DNA from: Streptosporangium becharense
GTDB lineage: Bacteria > Actinomycetota > Actinomycetes > Streptosporangiales > Streptosporangiaceae
Length of the DNA stretch: 64,000 bases
Direction of reading: 5' to 3'
NCBI RefSeq assembly: GCF_014204985.1
Contig: NZ_JACHMP010000001.1
Location: 7,688,001 to 7,752,000 of the forward strand
The notes below the pieces were generated by a model. It searched no databases and was not told the DNA's origin. It saw nothing but the letters and a program-made list of their open reading frames with translations. Below, piece by piece: positions 7,621-16,281 of this stretch; the stretch's first letter is position 1, and each line of letters opens with the position of its first letter. Made by a program: the position numbers and the translations under genes.

Positions 7621-8871
7621 ATGACCAGCGACGCAGAAAGTTCCGGGGCCGACGTGAGCGGTGAGCGCGGTGACGCCGCCGAAAACAGCGGCAGCGTGAC
7701 GACCCCGAGCAGAAGCGAAGGCACCGCGGGAAACAAGGAGAAGCGCGGGAAGAAGGCCGTGCGGGAGGCGAAACGAGTCCTCGCCCGGCCCGCCGCAACC
7801 CTCTCGCTGGGCGAGCGCCTCTCCTCGTTGGCCGAGCAGGCAGCCGCGGTCTACGACCTCTCCTCTCCCATCGACACCTACGGCGACGGCGTCGTGGCCG
7901 ACCTGGAGCGGCGGGTGGCGCAACTGCTGGGGAAGGAGGACGCGGCTTTCTTCCCCACCGGCACCATGGCCCAGCAAGTCGTGCTGCGCTGCTGGGCGGA
8001 GCGCACGGGAAACAACCGGGTGGTGCTCCATCCGCTCTCCCATCCCGAGGTCTTCGAGGCGAACGCCTTCGAGAGGGTGAGCGGTCTGTATCCGGTGCGG
8101 GCCACGGGGGCGCCGCGTCAGCCGACCGCCGAGGAGATCCGCGGGCTGCCGGAGTCGTTCGGCGCGCTGATGCTCGAACTGCCGCTGCGTGATGCCGGCT
8201 ACCTGCTGCCCACGTGGGATGAGCTGGTCGGGGTCACCGAAGCGGCGCGGGAGCGGGGTGCGGTCGTGCACTTCGACGGCGCCAGGTTGTGGGAGTGCAC
8301 GACGCACTTCGGACGTCCGCTGGAGGAGATCGCCGCCCTGGCCGACACCGTGTACGTCTCCTTCTACAAGTCGCTCGACGGGATCTCCGGCGCCGCGGTG
8401 GCCGGACCGCGCTCGCTGATCGAGGAGACGAGGATCTGGCGGCACCGGTACGGAGGAAGGGTCGTCCAGCAGTTCCCCGCGGCGCTTTCCGCCCTCGTCG
8501 GGCTCGAGCGCGAACTGCCCCGGCTGCCGGAGTACGTGGCGCACGCGCGGCTGGTGGCGGCCGCCATGGCCGAGGGGTTCCGGGACACGCGCCTGGGGTG
8601 GTTCAAGGTGCGACCGGAGGTGCCGCACACCCATCAGTTCCAGGTGTGGCTGCCGTTCGCCGCCGAGACGCTGGAAGCCGCCGTGATACGGCAGGCGGAG
8701 GAGAGCGGGATCGCGCTCTTCCAGTCGCCGTGGTGGGAGCCGGGAGTCCCGCCGGGGATCGCCCTCACGGAGGTGACGGTGAGCGCGGCGGGCCTGGAGT
8801 GGACCCCGGCCGACGTCCGCGCCGCGGTGTGCGACTTCGTCCGTCACGTGGAGACCTCGCCCGTCACATAG
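7621..8871 (+). CDS. PLP-dependent threonine aldolase/beta-eliminating lyase family protein
   Basis: A 416-residue fold-type I PLP enzyme. The core starts near residue 65. TYGDG (80-84) and FFPTGTMAQQ (113-122) match the glycine-rich start of threonine-aldolase-like lyases, VVHFDGARLWE carries the PLP-ring Asp, and SFYKSLDGISGA carries the Schiff-base Lys. The first 60 residues are a charged Ser/Glu/Lys-rich extension not expected for the family. GAGGAG lies 7 bases before the ATG. Reactions of the family are retro-aldol cleavage of beta-hydroxy amino acids or beta-elimination; the substrate is not readable here. Confidence 0.8.
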   Translation: MTSDAESSGADVSGERGDAAENSGSVTTPSRSEGTAGNKEKRGKKAVREAKRVLARPAATLSLGERLSSLAEQAAAVYDLSSPIDTYGDGVVADLERRVAQLLGKEDAAFFPTGTMAQQVVLRCWAERTGNNRVVLHPLSHPEVFEANAFERVSGLYPVRATGAPRQPTAEEIRGLPESFGALMLELPLRDAGYLLPTWDELVGVTEAARERGAVVHFDGARLWECTTHFGRPLEEIAALADTVYVSFYKSLDGISGAAVAGPRSLIEETRIWRHRYGGRVVQQFPAALSALVGLERELPRLPEYVAHARLVAAAMAEGFRDTRLGWFKVRPEVPHTHQFQVWLPFAAETLEAAVIRQAEESGIALFQSPWWEPGVPPGIALTEVTVSAAGLEWTPADVRAAVCDFVRHVETSPVT

Positions 8872-8979
8872 ACCGGTGGCACCCGACCGCCGGCTGGGCC
8901 TGCGGCGCGCCACCCCCTGGGGCGTCCTCGACGTCGCCGGACCGGGGCCTGTCTGCGGACCCCGGCCCGGTCTCGAAGC

Positions 8980-9705
8980 TCAGCAGGACCCGGTGAAGAC
9001 CTGCGGCGGAGCGTGATGCGGCCGGGTGGCGAGTGGTCCGGTGAGCAGGGCCGGGCCCTGTCCTCCCACGGGGACTTTCCCGGAGGTGCCCAGACAGTAG
9101 GTGGACCACCGTCCCACCGGGAGGCCGCCCACGGCGCGCAGGTCGGACAGTGCCCGTCGTGCCTGGCCGGTGATGATCAGGGGACGGACCGGGCGCGGTC
9201 CTCCCGGGGTGAGAAGGCGCGCCTGTTTCACCTCCAGGACGAAGACGCCCGTGGTGTGATCCAGATGGCCGTGGCGCTCGGGCTCGCTGCGACGGAAGCC
9301 GGCGCCCCGGATGAGCAACACCGTCGCCCGTCCGGCCCCCGACGGAGGCCACGGCATGGACGCCGGGCTCGGAGCCCTGTCCGCGCCGTTGCTGCACGCC
9401 GACCGTCTGGGGTTCGGGCATCTCGGCGCGTCGTCGAGCAGGGCCGACAACCACCCGCCGGCTATGAGCGTCCGCCGGACGGGAAGGTGACCCAGGGCCG
9501 TCGCGTCGTAGGATCCGTATCCGCCGGGCAGGAAGGGGTCGTTCGCCACGGTCAGGTGGGGGTGGGTGATCTGGGCGCCGAGCTCTTCCGCCAGGAGCGA
9601 GGGCCGGTCGCGGCGGTGCTCCAGCAGGTGGCCGCAGATCTCGTGCAGGACCGGAAAGGCCCTCGGCGTTCTTGCGCCTGCGGGGCCGGGTCATCCGGGG
9701 GATCC
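8980..9705 (-). pseudogene. TldD/PmbA-family metalloprotease, N-terminally truncated remnant
   Basis: On the minus strand the frame ending at 8980 reads VLHEICGHLLE (the HExxxH metal site of TldD), GGYGSYDATALGHLPVRRTL (TldD: GSxxxDDEGTP), DHTTGVFVLEV, GPRPVRPLIITG and LRAVGGL, in the order of the TldD C-terminal domain. The N-terminal half is missing and no start codon precedes the metal site in this frame. Instead it runs out of frame into a VOC gene remnant. TldD-type proteases cleave unfolded peptides and mature some ribosomal peptides. Here only a fossil remains; a functional truncated protein is unlikely. Confidence 0.6.
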
Positions 9706-9978
9706 CGGAGAGCAGGAGTTTGCCGTGGGTCTCGCGCATGCCCGCGGCGAACGCCTCGAAGAGCTGGGCACGACGACCAGGCAGCTTCCGTAGGAGTCCT
9801 CGGGCTTGAACTCCGGGATGCCGAAGAAGTGCAGCTGGAGGTCTTCACGTCTGAGTGACACGTACGGGTTCGGGCGGACCTGGTAGTAAGTCCGGATGAA
9901 ACCCAGCATGGTGTAGAACTCGACGATCTCGTCGATGGACCGGCAGGGAAGCAGCGGCACGGTGATCTCGTTGGCCAT
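9664..9978 (-). pseudogene. VOC-family (glyoxalase/bleomycin-resistance fold) protein, frameshifted and truncated
   Basis: From ATG 9978 (GGAG upstream) the frame reads MANEITVPLLPCRSIDEIVE and LHFFGIPEFKPEDSYGSCLV, a typical VOC beginning. After GSCLVVVP near 9765 the frame is lost and QLFEAFAAGMRETHGKLLL and SGIPRMTRPRRRKNAEG continue in another frame. The final strand (usually a DPGGNW-like end) is gone and the TldD remnant follows. It lies 84 bases downstream of the PadR gene, so the pair was probably one operon. The gene is broken by one indel and a 3' deletion. Confidence 0.65.
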
Positions 9979-10062
9979 GGGTTTCTCCGTTCCGATGAAG
10001 GGGGTCGCCGTGGTCGGCGGGCCGTGGCGCCACCCGGCCCAGGACGCGGTGGGACAGGGCCG

Positions 10063-10650
10063 CTATTGGGCCTGTTGTGCGGGGGCGGGGTCCTCACCGG
10101 CCATGGTGAACGCACCCTCTTCCAGACGGCGGATCAGCCGGTGGGTCCACTGGGCGCCGGTGTCGGCGGTGGTCAGCCACAGGGACAGGACCTCGCCCAC
10201 CGGCCCCCAGGTGTCCAGATCGGTGCCCGCAGGCAGGTGCGAGGTGATGCTCGCGCGCCACTCGCGCATCGCGCGGGCTCGCTCGCGCAGCATCTGCAGC
10301 GCCTGCTCCCGGGGAAGGTCCTCGATCAGGCCGACGGCGGCGCCCAGTACGTCCAGGCTCGGCTCGCGGTCGGCGAGAGCCCGGCTCAGGAGGGTGAAGT
10401 ACTCCTGTTCACCTTCGCCGGTCAGTTCGTACTCGATCCGCGGCGGCCCTCCGGCTTCCGAGGGCACCGTCTCGTGCGTCACCAGCAGGCCCTGGCCGGC
10501 CATGCTCTTGAGCGCGTGATACACCGAGCCCGACGTGGCGGTGGACCACTCGTGCGCGCCCCATGACTCCAGATCCGCGCGGACCTGGTAGCCGTGTGCG
10601 CGCCCGCGCCTGCGCAGCGCTCCCAGTACCAGCAGCCGTACCGGTTTCAT
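10063..10650 (-). CDS. PadR-family transcriptional regulator
   Basis: A 195-residue protein from ATG 10650. The N-terminal winged helix has LLVLGALRRRGRAHGYQV, a SGSVYHALKSM recognition region and RIEYELTGEGEQEY in the wing. The C-terminal half is the helical dimerisation domain (Vir type). The open frame extends to 10725 but the conserved PadR start is at 10650. Two mirror-image 18-base sites at 10671-10734 lie directly upstream and are the obvious autoregulatory operators. The downstream VOC gene is decayed, so the original regulated resistance function may be lost. Confidence 0.85.
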   Translation of the reverse strand: MKPVRLLVLGALRRRGRAHGYQVRADLESWGAHEWSTATSGSVYHALKSMAGQGLLVTHETVPSEAGGPPRIEYELTGEGEQEYFTLLSRALADREPSLDVLGAAVGLIEDLPREQALQMLRERARAMREWRASITSHLPAGTDLDTWGPVGEVLSLWLTTADTGAQWTHRLIRRLEEGAFTMAGEDPAPAQQAQ

Positions 10651-10670
10651 CCGGATCCCCCACCTTCGAT

Positions 10671-10734
10671 TAGCCAAATTTGGCCAGCTTCTCCGGAGGC
10701 TACCGCCAACCTCCTTGCTGGCCAAATTTGGCTA
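10671..10734. promoter_or_regulatory. Pair of inverted PadR operator sites
   Basis: TAGCCAAATTTGGCCAGC at 10671-10688 recurs as its exact reverse complement GCTGGCCAAATTTGGCTA at 10717-10734. Each copy centres on the palindrome CCAAATTTGG. Centres are 46 bases apart. They lie 20-85 bases upstream of the PadR start and also upstream of the plus-strand operon at 10901. Confidence 0.75.
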
Positions 10735-10818
10735 GATGTTTCAAGGTGGCCGCGGTGTCCGGTGCGACCCGCTGACGCCGAGCCGTCCGCGCGTCTGGCC
10801 GCACCTCGCGCGGACCGG

Positions 10819-10883
10819 TATTGCATACATTCATCGGCATATTTACCGGTTTTCGTCGATACTTAGCGACTATTGCATACATT
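10819..10883. promoter_or_regulatory. Direct-repeat operator candidate before the lyase-CoA transferase operon
   Basis: TATTGCATACATT occurs at 10819-10831 and again at 10871-10883, 52 bases apart, the second copy ending 17 bases before the GTG of the lyase gene. The TTGCATACA core resembles the short imperfect palindromes bound by FadR/FCD-type GntR regulators, and such a regulator is encoded second in the operon. This stretch is AT-rich relative to its surroundings. Confidence 0.55.
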
Positions 10884-10900
10884 TCTGGTATCTCTGAGGT

Positions 10901-11863
10901 GTGTCCTATCCGAGCGTGCGCATCGTCGAAGTGGGGCCGAGGGACGGGCTGCAGAACGAGTCCGTCCTGGTCGGCACCGGTGCCAAGGTGGCCTACATCG
11001 AGGCGCTGGCGGCCGCGGGCCTCACCCGCATCGAGGCGGTCAGCTTCGTCCACCCCCGCCTGGTCCCCCAGATGGCCGACGCCGAGCGGGTGATGGCCCG
11101 CGTCCCACGGCGCGACGGGCTCAGCTACATCGGCCTGGTGGTCAACGAGCGCGGCCTGGAGCGCGCTCTCGACGCGGGAGTGGACGAGGTCAATGTCACG
11201 GTCGTCACCACGGAGACCTTCTCCCGGCGTAACCAGGGCATGACGATCGCCCAGGCGCTGGACTCGTTCAGCGTCATCGCCGCACGCGCCCGTGCGGCCG
11301 GGCTGCGCGTCACCGCGACTGTCGGGGCGAGCTTCGGCTGCCCCTTCGAGGGCGAGGTGTCACCCGGCGACGTCGCCACGATGGCGCGGCGGTGCGCGGA
11401 CTCGGGGGCCGACGAGATCGCCCTCGCCGACACGATCGGGGTGGGCGTCCCCGCCGACGTGCGGCGCCTGACCGCGGCCGTGCGCGAGGTCACCGGCCTG
11501 CCGCTGCGCTTCCACTTCCACAACACCCGCAACACCGGCTACGCCAACGCGCTGGCCGCCGTCGAGGTTGGCGCCGCCGCGCTCGACGCCAGCGGCGGCG
11601 GGATCGGCGGCTGCCCGTTCGCCCCCGCCGCGACCGGCAACATCGCCACCGAGGACCTGTGCTACGCGCTGCGCCGCTCGGATGTGGACACCGGCGTCGA
11701 CCTCGACGGACTGGTGGCCGCGGCCGCGTACATCGGCGAACGGCTCGGCGTGCCACCGCCCGCCCTGCTCGGCAGGGCGGGCGACTTCCCACCGGCCACC
11801 ACCGGGCGGACGGCGCCCGGACGGACTTCGCGTCAAGGATGGGTACATGTCGACAGTCGATGA
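10901..11863 (+). CDS. Hydroxymethylglutaryl-CoA lyase family protein
   Basis: A 320-residue HMGL-like TIM barrel. VEVGPRDGLQNE (9-20) holds the catalytic Arg and metal Asp, FHFHNTRNTGYAN the metal His pair, and GGIGGCPFAPAATGNIATED the mobile catalytic Cys loop, so all key residues are present. The family cleaves 3-hydroxy-3-methylglutaryl-CoA or related branched 3-hydroxyacyl-CoAs into acetyl-CoA or pyruvate and a keto acid. GTG 10901 has only a weak upstream site. The next gene overlaps its end. With a CoA transferase downstream it fits activation and cleavage of a branched dicarboxylic acid. Confidence 0.88.
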   Translation: MSYPSVRIVEVGPRDGLQNESVLVGTGAKVAYIEALAAAGLTRIEAVSFVHPRLVPQMADAERVMARVPRRDGLSYIGLVVNERGLERALDAGVDEVNVTVVTTETFSRRNQGMTIAQALDSFSVIAARARAAGLRVTATVGASFGCPFEGEVSPGDVATMARRCADSGADEIALADTIGVGVPADVRRLTAAVREVTGLPLRFHFHNTRNTGYANALAAVEVGAAALDASGGGIGGCPFAPAATGNIATEDLCYALRRSDVDTGVDLDGLVAAAAYIGERLGVPPPALLGRAGDFPPATTGRTAPGRTSRQGWVHVDSR

Positions 11864-12470
11864 CCTTCGCGGCCTGATCCTCACCGGCCGGTACGCCGCG
11901 GGTGACCGGTTGGGCGAGGTCGAGCTGGCCGAGACGCTCGGCGTCAGCCGCACCCCGGTGCGCGACGCGCTGCGCCGGCTCCAGGCCGAAGGACTCGTCG
12001 AGATCACCGCCAACAAGGGTGCCAGAGTCGTGGAGTACCCCCGCGCCGACCTGGAGACGATCTTCGAGCTGCGGGCCGGGATCGAGGGCCTGGCCGCCCG
12101 GCGGGCCGCGGCCACCGCGACCGGGCGGGACGCCGACCGCCTGCACGAGGTGGCGGTGACCCTCAAAGAGCACGCCGGACGCCACGACCTCGACGCGGTC
12201 TACCGGCTCAACGCCGAGTTCCACCAGACGCTGGTGCGACTCGGCGGCAGTGCCGTACTGACCCAGTCGATCAACTCGCTGGTCCACTCGCCCGTCCTGC
12301 TACGCACCTACAGCGCCTTCGACGAGGAGGCGATGCGGCGCAGCGTCAACCACCACATCGAGATCGCGGCGGCCGTACGGGCGGGCGACCCCGACTGGGC
12401 CGAAGCGGTCATGCGCGCTCACCTGTTCTCGGCGCGCGCATCGCTGCTCGGCCCCAGGGAGGGGCGATGA
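11847..12470 (+). CDS. GntR-family regulator, FCD subfamily
   Basis: A 207-residue protein starting inside the end of the lyase gene, with AAGGA 7 bases before the ATG. The winged helix is at 1-65 (AETLGVSRTPVRDALRRLQA is the recognition region). An FCD all-helical effector domain follows, with FELRAGIEGLAARRA, a metal-type DAVYRLNAEFHQ segment and RSVNHHIEIAAAVRAGD. FCD members bind organic acids and repress their own catabolic operons. The likely operators are the direct repeats at 10819-10883. Confidence 0.88.
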   Translation: MSTVDDLRGLILTGRYAAGDRLGEVELAETLGVSRTPVRDALRRLQAEGLVEITANKGARVVEYPRADLETIFELRAGIEGLAARRAAATATGRDADRLHEVAVTLKEHAGRHDLDAVYRLNAEFHQTLVRLGGSAVLTQSINSLVHSPVLLRTYSAFDEEAMRRSVNHHIEIAAAVRAGDPDWAEAVMRAHLFSARASLLGPREGR

Positions 12471-13663
12471 GAGGGCTTCCCCTCGGCGACGTCCGAGTCG
12501 TCGAGCTCGGCCAGCTGCTCGCCGGGCCGTTCTGCGGTCAGTTGCTGGGCGACTTCGGCGCCGAAGTGATCAAGGTGGAGGATCCCGGGCGGGGCGACCC
12601 GATGCGGCAGTGGGGCAGGGAGAAACCGCACGGGCGGTCGCTGTGGTGGCCGGTCGTCGCCCGCAACAAGAAGTCGATCACCTGTGACCTGCGCACCCGG
12701 CAGGGCCAGGACCTGGTCAGGCGGCTGGTCGAGCGGGCCGACGTGCTGCTGGAGAACTTCCGGCCCGGCACGCTGGAGCGCTGGGGCATGTCGCCCGAGC
12801 GGCTGCACGAGCTCAACCCCCGGCTGGTCATCACCCGTGTCACCGGCTTCGGCCAGAGCGGCCCCTATGCCCCCCGCGCCGGATACGGCTCGATCGGCGA
12901 GGCCATGGGCGGCATCAGATACGTCACCGGCGACCCCGACCGGCCGCCGTCACGCACCGGGATATCACTGGGCGACTCACTGGCGGCCACCCACGCCTGC
13001 GTCGGCACCCTGGTCGCGCTGCACGAGCGGGAACGCAGCGGGCTGGGCCAGGTCGTCGACACGGCCATCTACGAGGCGGTGCTGGCGATGATGGAGTCCC
13101 TGCTGCCCGAATGGCAGCAGGCCGCCTACCAGCGTGAACGTACCGGCCCCGTGCTGCCCAACGTCTCGCCGAGCAACGTCTACCCGACCGGGGACGGCGA
13201 CTCCATCCTCATCGCGGCCAACCAGGACAGCGTCTTCTCCCGCCTGGCGACCGTGATGGACAGACCGGAGCTGGCCGCCGACGAGAGGTACGCCACCCAC
13301 GGCGCGCGCGGCGGGAACGCGGCCGGACTCGACGAGATCATCTCCGCCTGGACCGCGTCGGCCCCCGCGGAGGACCTGCTCCGGGTGCTGCACGAGGGCG
13401 GCGTCCCCGCCGGGCGTGTCTACACGGCCAAGGACATGTTCGAGGACCCGCACTTCGCCGCCCGCCGGGCCATCGTCCGCGTGCCGCACCCCGACTTCGG
13501 CGAGCTGGCCATGCAGAACGTCGTCCCCAGGCTCTCGGCCACCCCCGGTGGCGTCCGTACGGCGGGCCCCGCGCTCGGCCAGCACAACGACGACGTCTAC
13601 CGCGGGCTGCTCGGCCTGACCGCCGAGGAGATCGCCGCCCTGTCGGCCGAGGGAATCATCTGA
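12467..13663 (+). CDS. CaiB/BaiF class III CoA transferase
   Basis: A 398-residue protein starting in a four-base ATGA overlap with the regulator. LGDVRVVELGQLLAGPFCGQ (5-24) and FGAEVIKVEDPGRGD are the family's N-terminal signature. LENFRPGTLERWGM, the TGFGQSGPYAPRAGYGSI loop and SLGDSLAATHA (with the probable catalytic Asp) follow. Class III enzymes move CoA between organic acids through an aspartyl-CoA anhydride. The substrate is unknown; the adjacent lyase points to a hydroxylated branched dicarboxylate. Confidence 0.92.
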   Translation: MRGLPLGDVRVVELGQLLAGPFCGQLLGDFGAEVIKVEDPGRGDPMRQWGREKPHGRSLWWPVVARNKKSITCDLRTRQGQDLVRRLVERADVLLENFRPGTLERWGMSPERLHELNPRLVITRVTGFGQSGPYAPRAGYGSIGEAMGGIRYVTGDPDRPPSRTGISLGDSLAATHACVGTLVALHERERSGLGQVVDTAIYEAVLAMMESLLPEWQQAAYQRERTGPVLPNVSPSNVYPTGDGDSILIAANQDSVFSRLATVMDRPELAADERYATHGARGGNAAGLDEIISAWTASAPAEDLLRVLHEGGVPAGRVYTAKDMFEDPHFAARRAIVRVPHPDFGELAMQNVVPRLSATPGGVRTAGPALGQHNDDVYRGLLGLTAEEIAALSAEGII

Positions 13664-13677
13664 GACGAGGAGCCTCC

Positions 13678-14355
13678 GTGCGCCGTCCGCCCGTCCCCCG
13701 CCCACACATGATCATGGACCATGGCGAGGTGTTCGGGCGCTCCCTGCCGTTCGGGGAGCGTCCCGCGCTCATCCTCATCGACCTGATGCGCGCCTACTTC
13801 GAGCCCGGCGGCGAGCTGTTCCTGGGCTCCCGCGACTGCCTGGAGTCGGCCGCCCGGGTGCTGGCCGCCGCCCGCGCGGCGGGCGTCCCGGTGATCCACA
13901 CGCGGGTCGCGTTCGGCCCGGGCGGCGTGGACGGCGGGCTGTTCTTCCGCAAGGTCACCCCGCTGCGTCACCTCGTCGGCGACGGACCGCTCGGCCGGCT
14001 GATGCCCGAGGTGGCCCCCGGGCCCGAGGAGGTGGTGATCGTCAAGCGGTACGCCAGCGCCTTCTTCGGCACCGCGCTCGCCTCGACGCTCACCACGCTG
14101 CGGGCCGACACCCTCGTCATCGCGGGCGTGTCCACCAGCGGCTGCGTGCGCGCCAGCGCCGTCGACGCGGTGCAGCACGGTTTCGTACCGATCGTGGTAC
14201 GGCAGGCGGTCGGCGACCGCGACCCCCGGCCGCACGAGGCCGGCCTGTTCGACATCCAGGCCAAGTACGGCGAGGTGTGGGACGAGACGGCCGTGACGAA
14301 GCGGTTCGGCGCGGGCCGCCTCCCGCGGGCCGGGAACGGCCCCGCGGCCAGGTGA
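13678..14355 (+). CDS. Isochorismatase-family cysteine hydrolase
   Basis: A 225-residue protein from GTG 13678 with GAGGAG upstream. The triad is visible: Asp in ALILIDLMRAYF (about residue 30), Lys in VIVKRYASAFFGT, and Cys in VSTSGCVRASAVDA. The VRASAVDA-x-QHGF-x-PIV context resembles N-carbamoylsarcosine and maleamate amidases more than true isochorismatases. It ends the operon and would release ammonia from an amide. Together with the racemase-fold gene at 3819 it recalls the maleamate-to-maleate-to-fumarate ending of pyridine and maleimide degradation, though the two loci are 9 kb apart. Confidence 0.85.
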   Translation: MRRPPVPRPHMIMDHGEVFGRSLPFGERPALILIDLMRAYFEPGGELFLGSRDCLESAARVLAAARAAGVPVIHTRVAFGPGGVDGGLFFRKVTPLRHLVGDGPLGRLMPEVAPGPEEVVIVKRYASAFFGTALASTLTTLRADTLVIAGVSTSGCVRASAVDAVQHGFVPIVVRQAVGDRDPRPHEAGLFDIQAKYGEVWDETAVTKRFGAGRLPRAGNGPAAR

Positions 14356-14652
14356 GGATCACCCGCGGCCCCCAGGCGGGACGCTCGGTGAGCTGACCGC
14401 CGCGACCGGAGCCGCCGAGGACGCGGGCGCCGCCCCGGACCGCCCCGGGCCGTTCCGCGGCGCGACGGTGAGCACCGCCGTGATCAGGGAAGGGAGTCCG
14501 CCGCGCGCTGCGGCACGGTGGAACCGGCCGGGCACGGCATCCCCGACGTTTTGGCATTTGCCTAGTCCGCGTCCTCCCGCTGTTGCCATAGGGGAACCAT
14601 CGTTTCCAAAATCCGGGTAACAGTCTCCCCGCGTGAAAGCTGGTGAAGCATC

Positions 14653-15558
14653 ATGCGCTCCTGGTCGATCAGGGTCCTCGCGGTCCTCCTGATCCCGTTC
14701 CTGTTCCTCACGGCCGCCCCCGCCGGCGCCTCCGCCGACCTGTCCGCGCCGGGCTCGTACGCCGTCGGCTACGCCGACGTCAACGTCTCCGCCTCCGGCC
14801 GCTCGTTCGGCGCCCGGGTCTACTACCCGGCGACCTCGGCCGGAAGCGGCACGGCCGTCGCCTCCGGGCAGTTCCCGGTGGTGGCCTTCGGCCACGGCTT
14901 CTTGCAAAGCGTCAACAAGTACGCCTCCCTGGGCGGCCACTGGGCCTCCTGGGGCACCATCACGATCATGCCGACCTCGCAGGGCAGCCTGTTCCCCAAC
15001 CACGGCGCCTTCGCCGATGACCTGAACGCCGCGCTGACCTGGATGGTGGCGCAGAACACCACCGCCGGATCGCGGTTCAACGCCCGCGTGCGCACCAACC
15101 GGCTGGGGCTGTCGGGGCACTCGATGGGCGGCGGCGCCAGCGTGCTGGCCGCCGCGCGCAACGCGTCGGTGCGGACGGTGACGAACCTGGCCGCCGCCGA
15201 GACCAACCCCTCGGCCAAGGCCGCCGCGGCGACCACGGCCGTCCCCATGCAGCTGGTCGCCGGTGCGAACGACACCGTCGCGGGCCCGTCGGACCACCAG
15301 GTCCCCATCTACGACGCCAAGCGCGCTCCCAAGCAGTTGCGCACGATCGTCGGCGGCTTCCACTGCGGTTTCACCGACTCCGGCGGTATCGGCTGCGACA
15401 GCGGCTCGATCAGCCGGGCCGCCCAGCAGGCGACCACCCGCCGGGTGACCACCGCCTGGCTGCTGTACTACCTCCACGACGACACCGCCCAGCGCGACGC
15501 GGTCTGGGGCACCTCCGCCCAGACCGACCCGGCCGTTCAGTTCCTCGGCGTCCAGTAA
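14653..15558 (+). CDS. Secreted alpha/beta hydrolase (PETase/chlorophyllase-like polyester hydrolase family)
   Basis: A 301-residue protein with a signal peptide (hydrophobic 8-22, cleavage near ASA at 26-28). Domain features are FPVVAFGHGF (74-83), the serine elbow GLSGHSMGGGAS (Ser157), GANDTVAG with the acid residue and GGFHCGF with the His. TITIMPTSQGS before the second strand is typical of secreted dienelactone-hydrolase-like enzymes related to cutinases and PET hydrolases. Four Cys in the C-terminal quarter may form disulphides. It is read alone and ends 22 bases inside the converging regulator gene. Substrate unknown. Confidence 0.85.
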   Translation: MRSWSIRVLAVLLIPFLFLTAAPAGASADLSAPGSYAVGYADVNVSASGRSFGARVYYPATSAGSGTAVASGQFPVVAFGHGFLQSVNKYASLGGHWASWGTITIMPTSQGSLFPNHGAFADDLNAALTWMVAQNTTAGSRFNARVRTNRLGLSGHSMGGGASVLAAARNASVRTVTNLAAAETNPSAKAAAATTAVPMQLVAGANDTVAGPSDHQVPIYDAKRAPKQLRTIVGGFHCGFTDSGGIGCDSGSISRAAQQATTRRVTTAWLLYYLHDDTAQRDAVWGTSAQTDPAVQFLGVQ

Positions 15559-16169
15559 CCGCACTCCGGCGCACCCGCCCCGGCCGGGGGCGGGTGCAGG
15601 GCCGGCGGCCACACGCCGGGGACGAACAACCCCAGCACGAACGCCCGCCCGGCCAGCGCCGACCGGCTCTCGGCGTCGAGCTTGGCGCGCAGCCGTACCA
15701 GGTGGTAGTCCACCGCCTGACGGGTCAGGTACAGCCGCCGGGCGATCTGCGCGTTGGACGCGCCCGCGGCGACCAGCCGCAGCACTTCGCCCTGGAGCGG
15801 GCTCAGCGCCGGCGCGGCGGAGGAGATCTCGTCCAGCACGGCCACCGCCCGCCACGGCAGGCCGTCCGCGCGGTGTTCGACGGAGGCGCTGACCCGGGCG
15901 GAGATAACGGCGCCGTCCCCGCGGACGAGCCGCATCCGGGTCCGGTAGACGTCCAGCCGGCCGAAGGCCAGCAGCCGCCAGTAGGGCCGCTGCGCGTCGA
16001 TCTCGCCGGGCGCGAGCAACTCCTCCGCCGCGATGCCGTCCAGTTCTTCGACCGTGCGGGCCACCGCGGAACGGAAGGCGGGGTTGCTCTCCCTGACCCG
16101 GCCGAGCCCGTCCACCGCCGCGATCGGGATCCGGGCACGTTCGAAGTACACCTGATACCGGCCCTTCAT
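15537..16169 (-). CDS. PAS-LuxR transcriptional regulator
   Basis: A 210-residue protein from ATG 16169. Residues 5-110 form a PAS-like sensor (RIPIAAVDGLGRVRESNPAF, later RVSASVEHRADG) and residues 130-190 a LuxR helix-turn-helix (LSPLQGEVLRLVAAGASNAQ, LYLTRQAVDYHLVRLRAKL). The C-terminus is Pro-rich. The layout resembles the PimM type of actinomycete regulators. The gene overlaps the converging hydrolase by 22 bases. The ligand or signal is unknown; the open frame extends to 16232 but the conserved region begins at the chosen start. Confidence 0.8.
   Translation of the reverse strand: MKGRYQVYFERARIPIAAVDGLGRVRESNPAFRSAVARTVEELDGIAAEELLAPGEIDAQRPYWRLLAFGRLDVYRTRMRLVRGDGAVISARVSASVEHRADGLPWRAVAVLDEISSAAPALSPLQGEVLRLVAAGASNAQIARRLYLTRQAVDYHLVRLRAKLDAESRSALAGRAFVLGLFVPGVWPPALHPPPAGAGAPECGYWTPRN
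15571..15597 (+). terminator. Hairpin terminator
   Basis: An 11-base-pair perfect stem (GCACCCGCCCC with GGGGCGGGTGC) lies 13 bases after the stop of the secreted hydrolase, within the 3' end of the opposing regulator gene. Confidence 0.6.
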
Positions 16170-16281
16170 GACCGCACCATAGATGATCTCCCCCGGGCGG
16201 TCCATCCATGTCACGCGGGAGCGCGGGCCCACCGCCGCGGACTGGGCCGCGGACCGCCCGGGGTCTCGCCGGCAGGTCCCG

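Noticed and set aside
9013..9858. Plus-strand 281-residue open frame
   Set aside because: Antisense to the TldD and VOC remnants, which carry recognisable motifs; the plus-strand translation has none.
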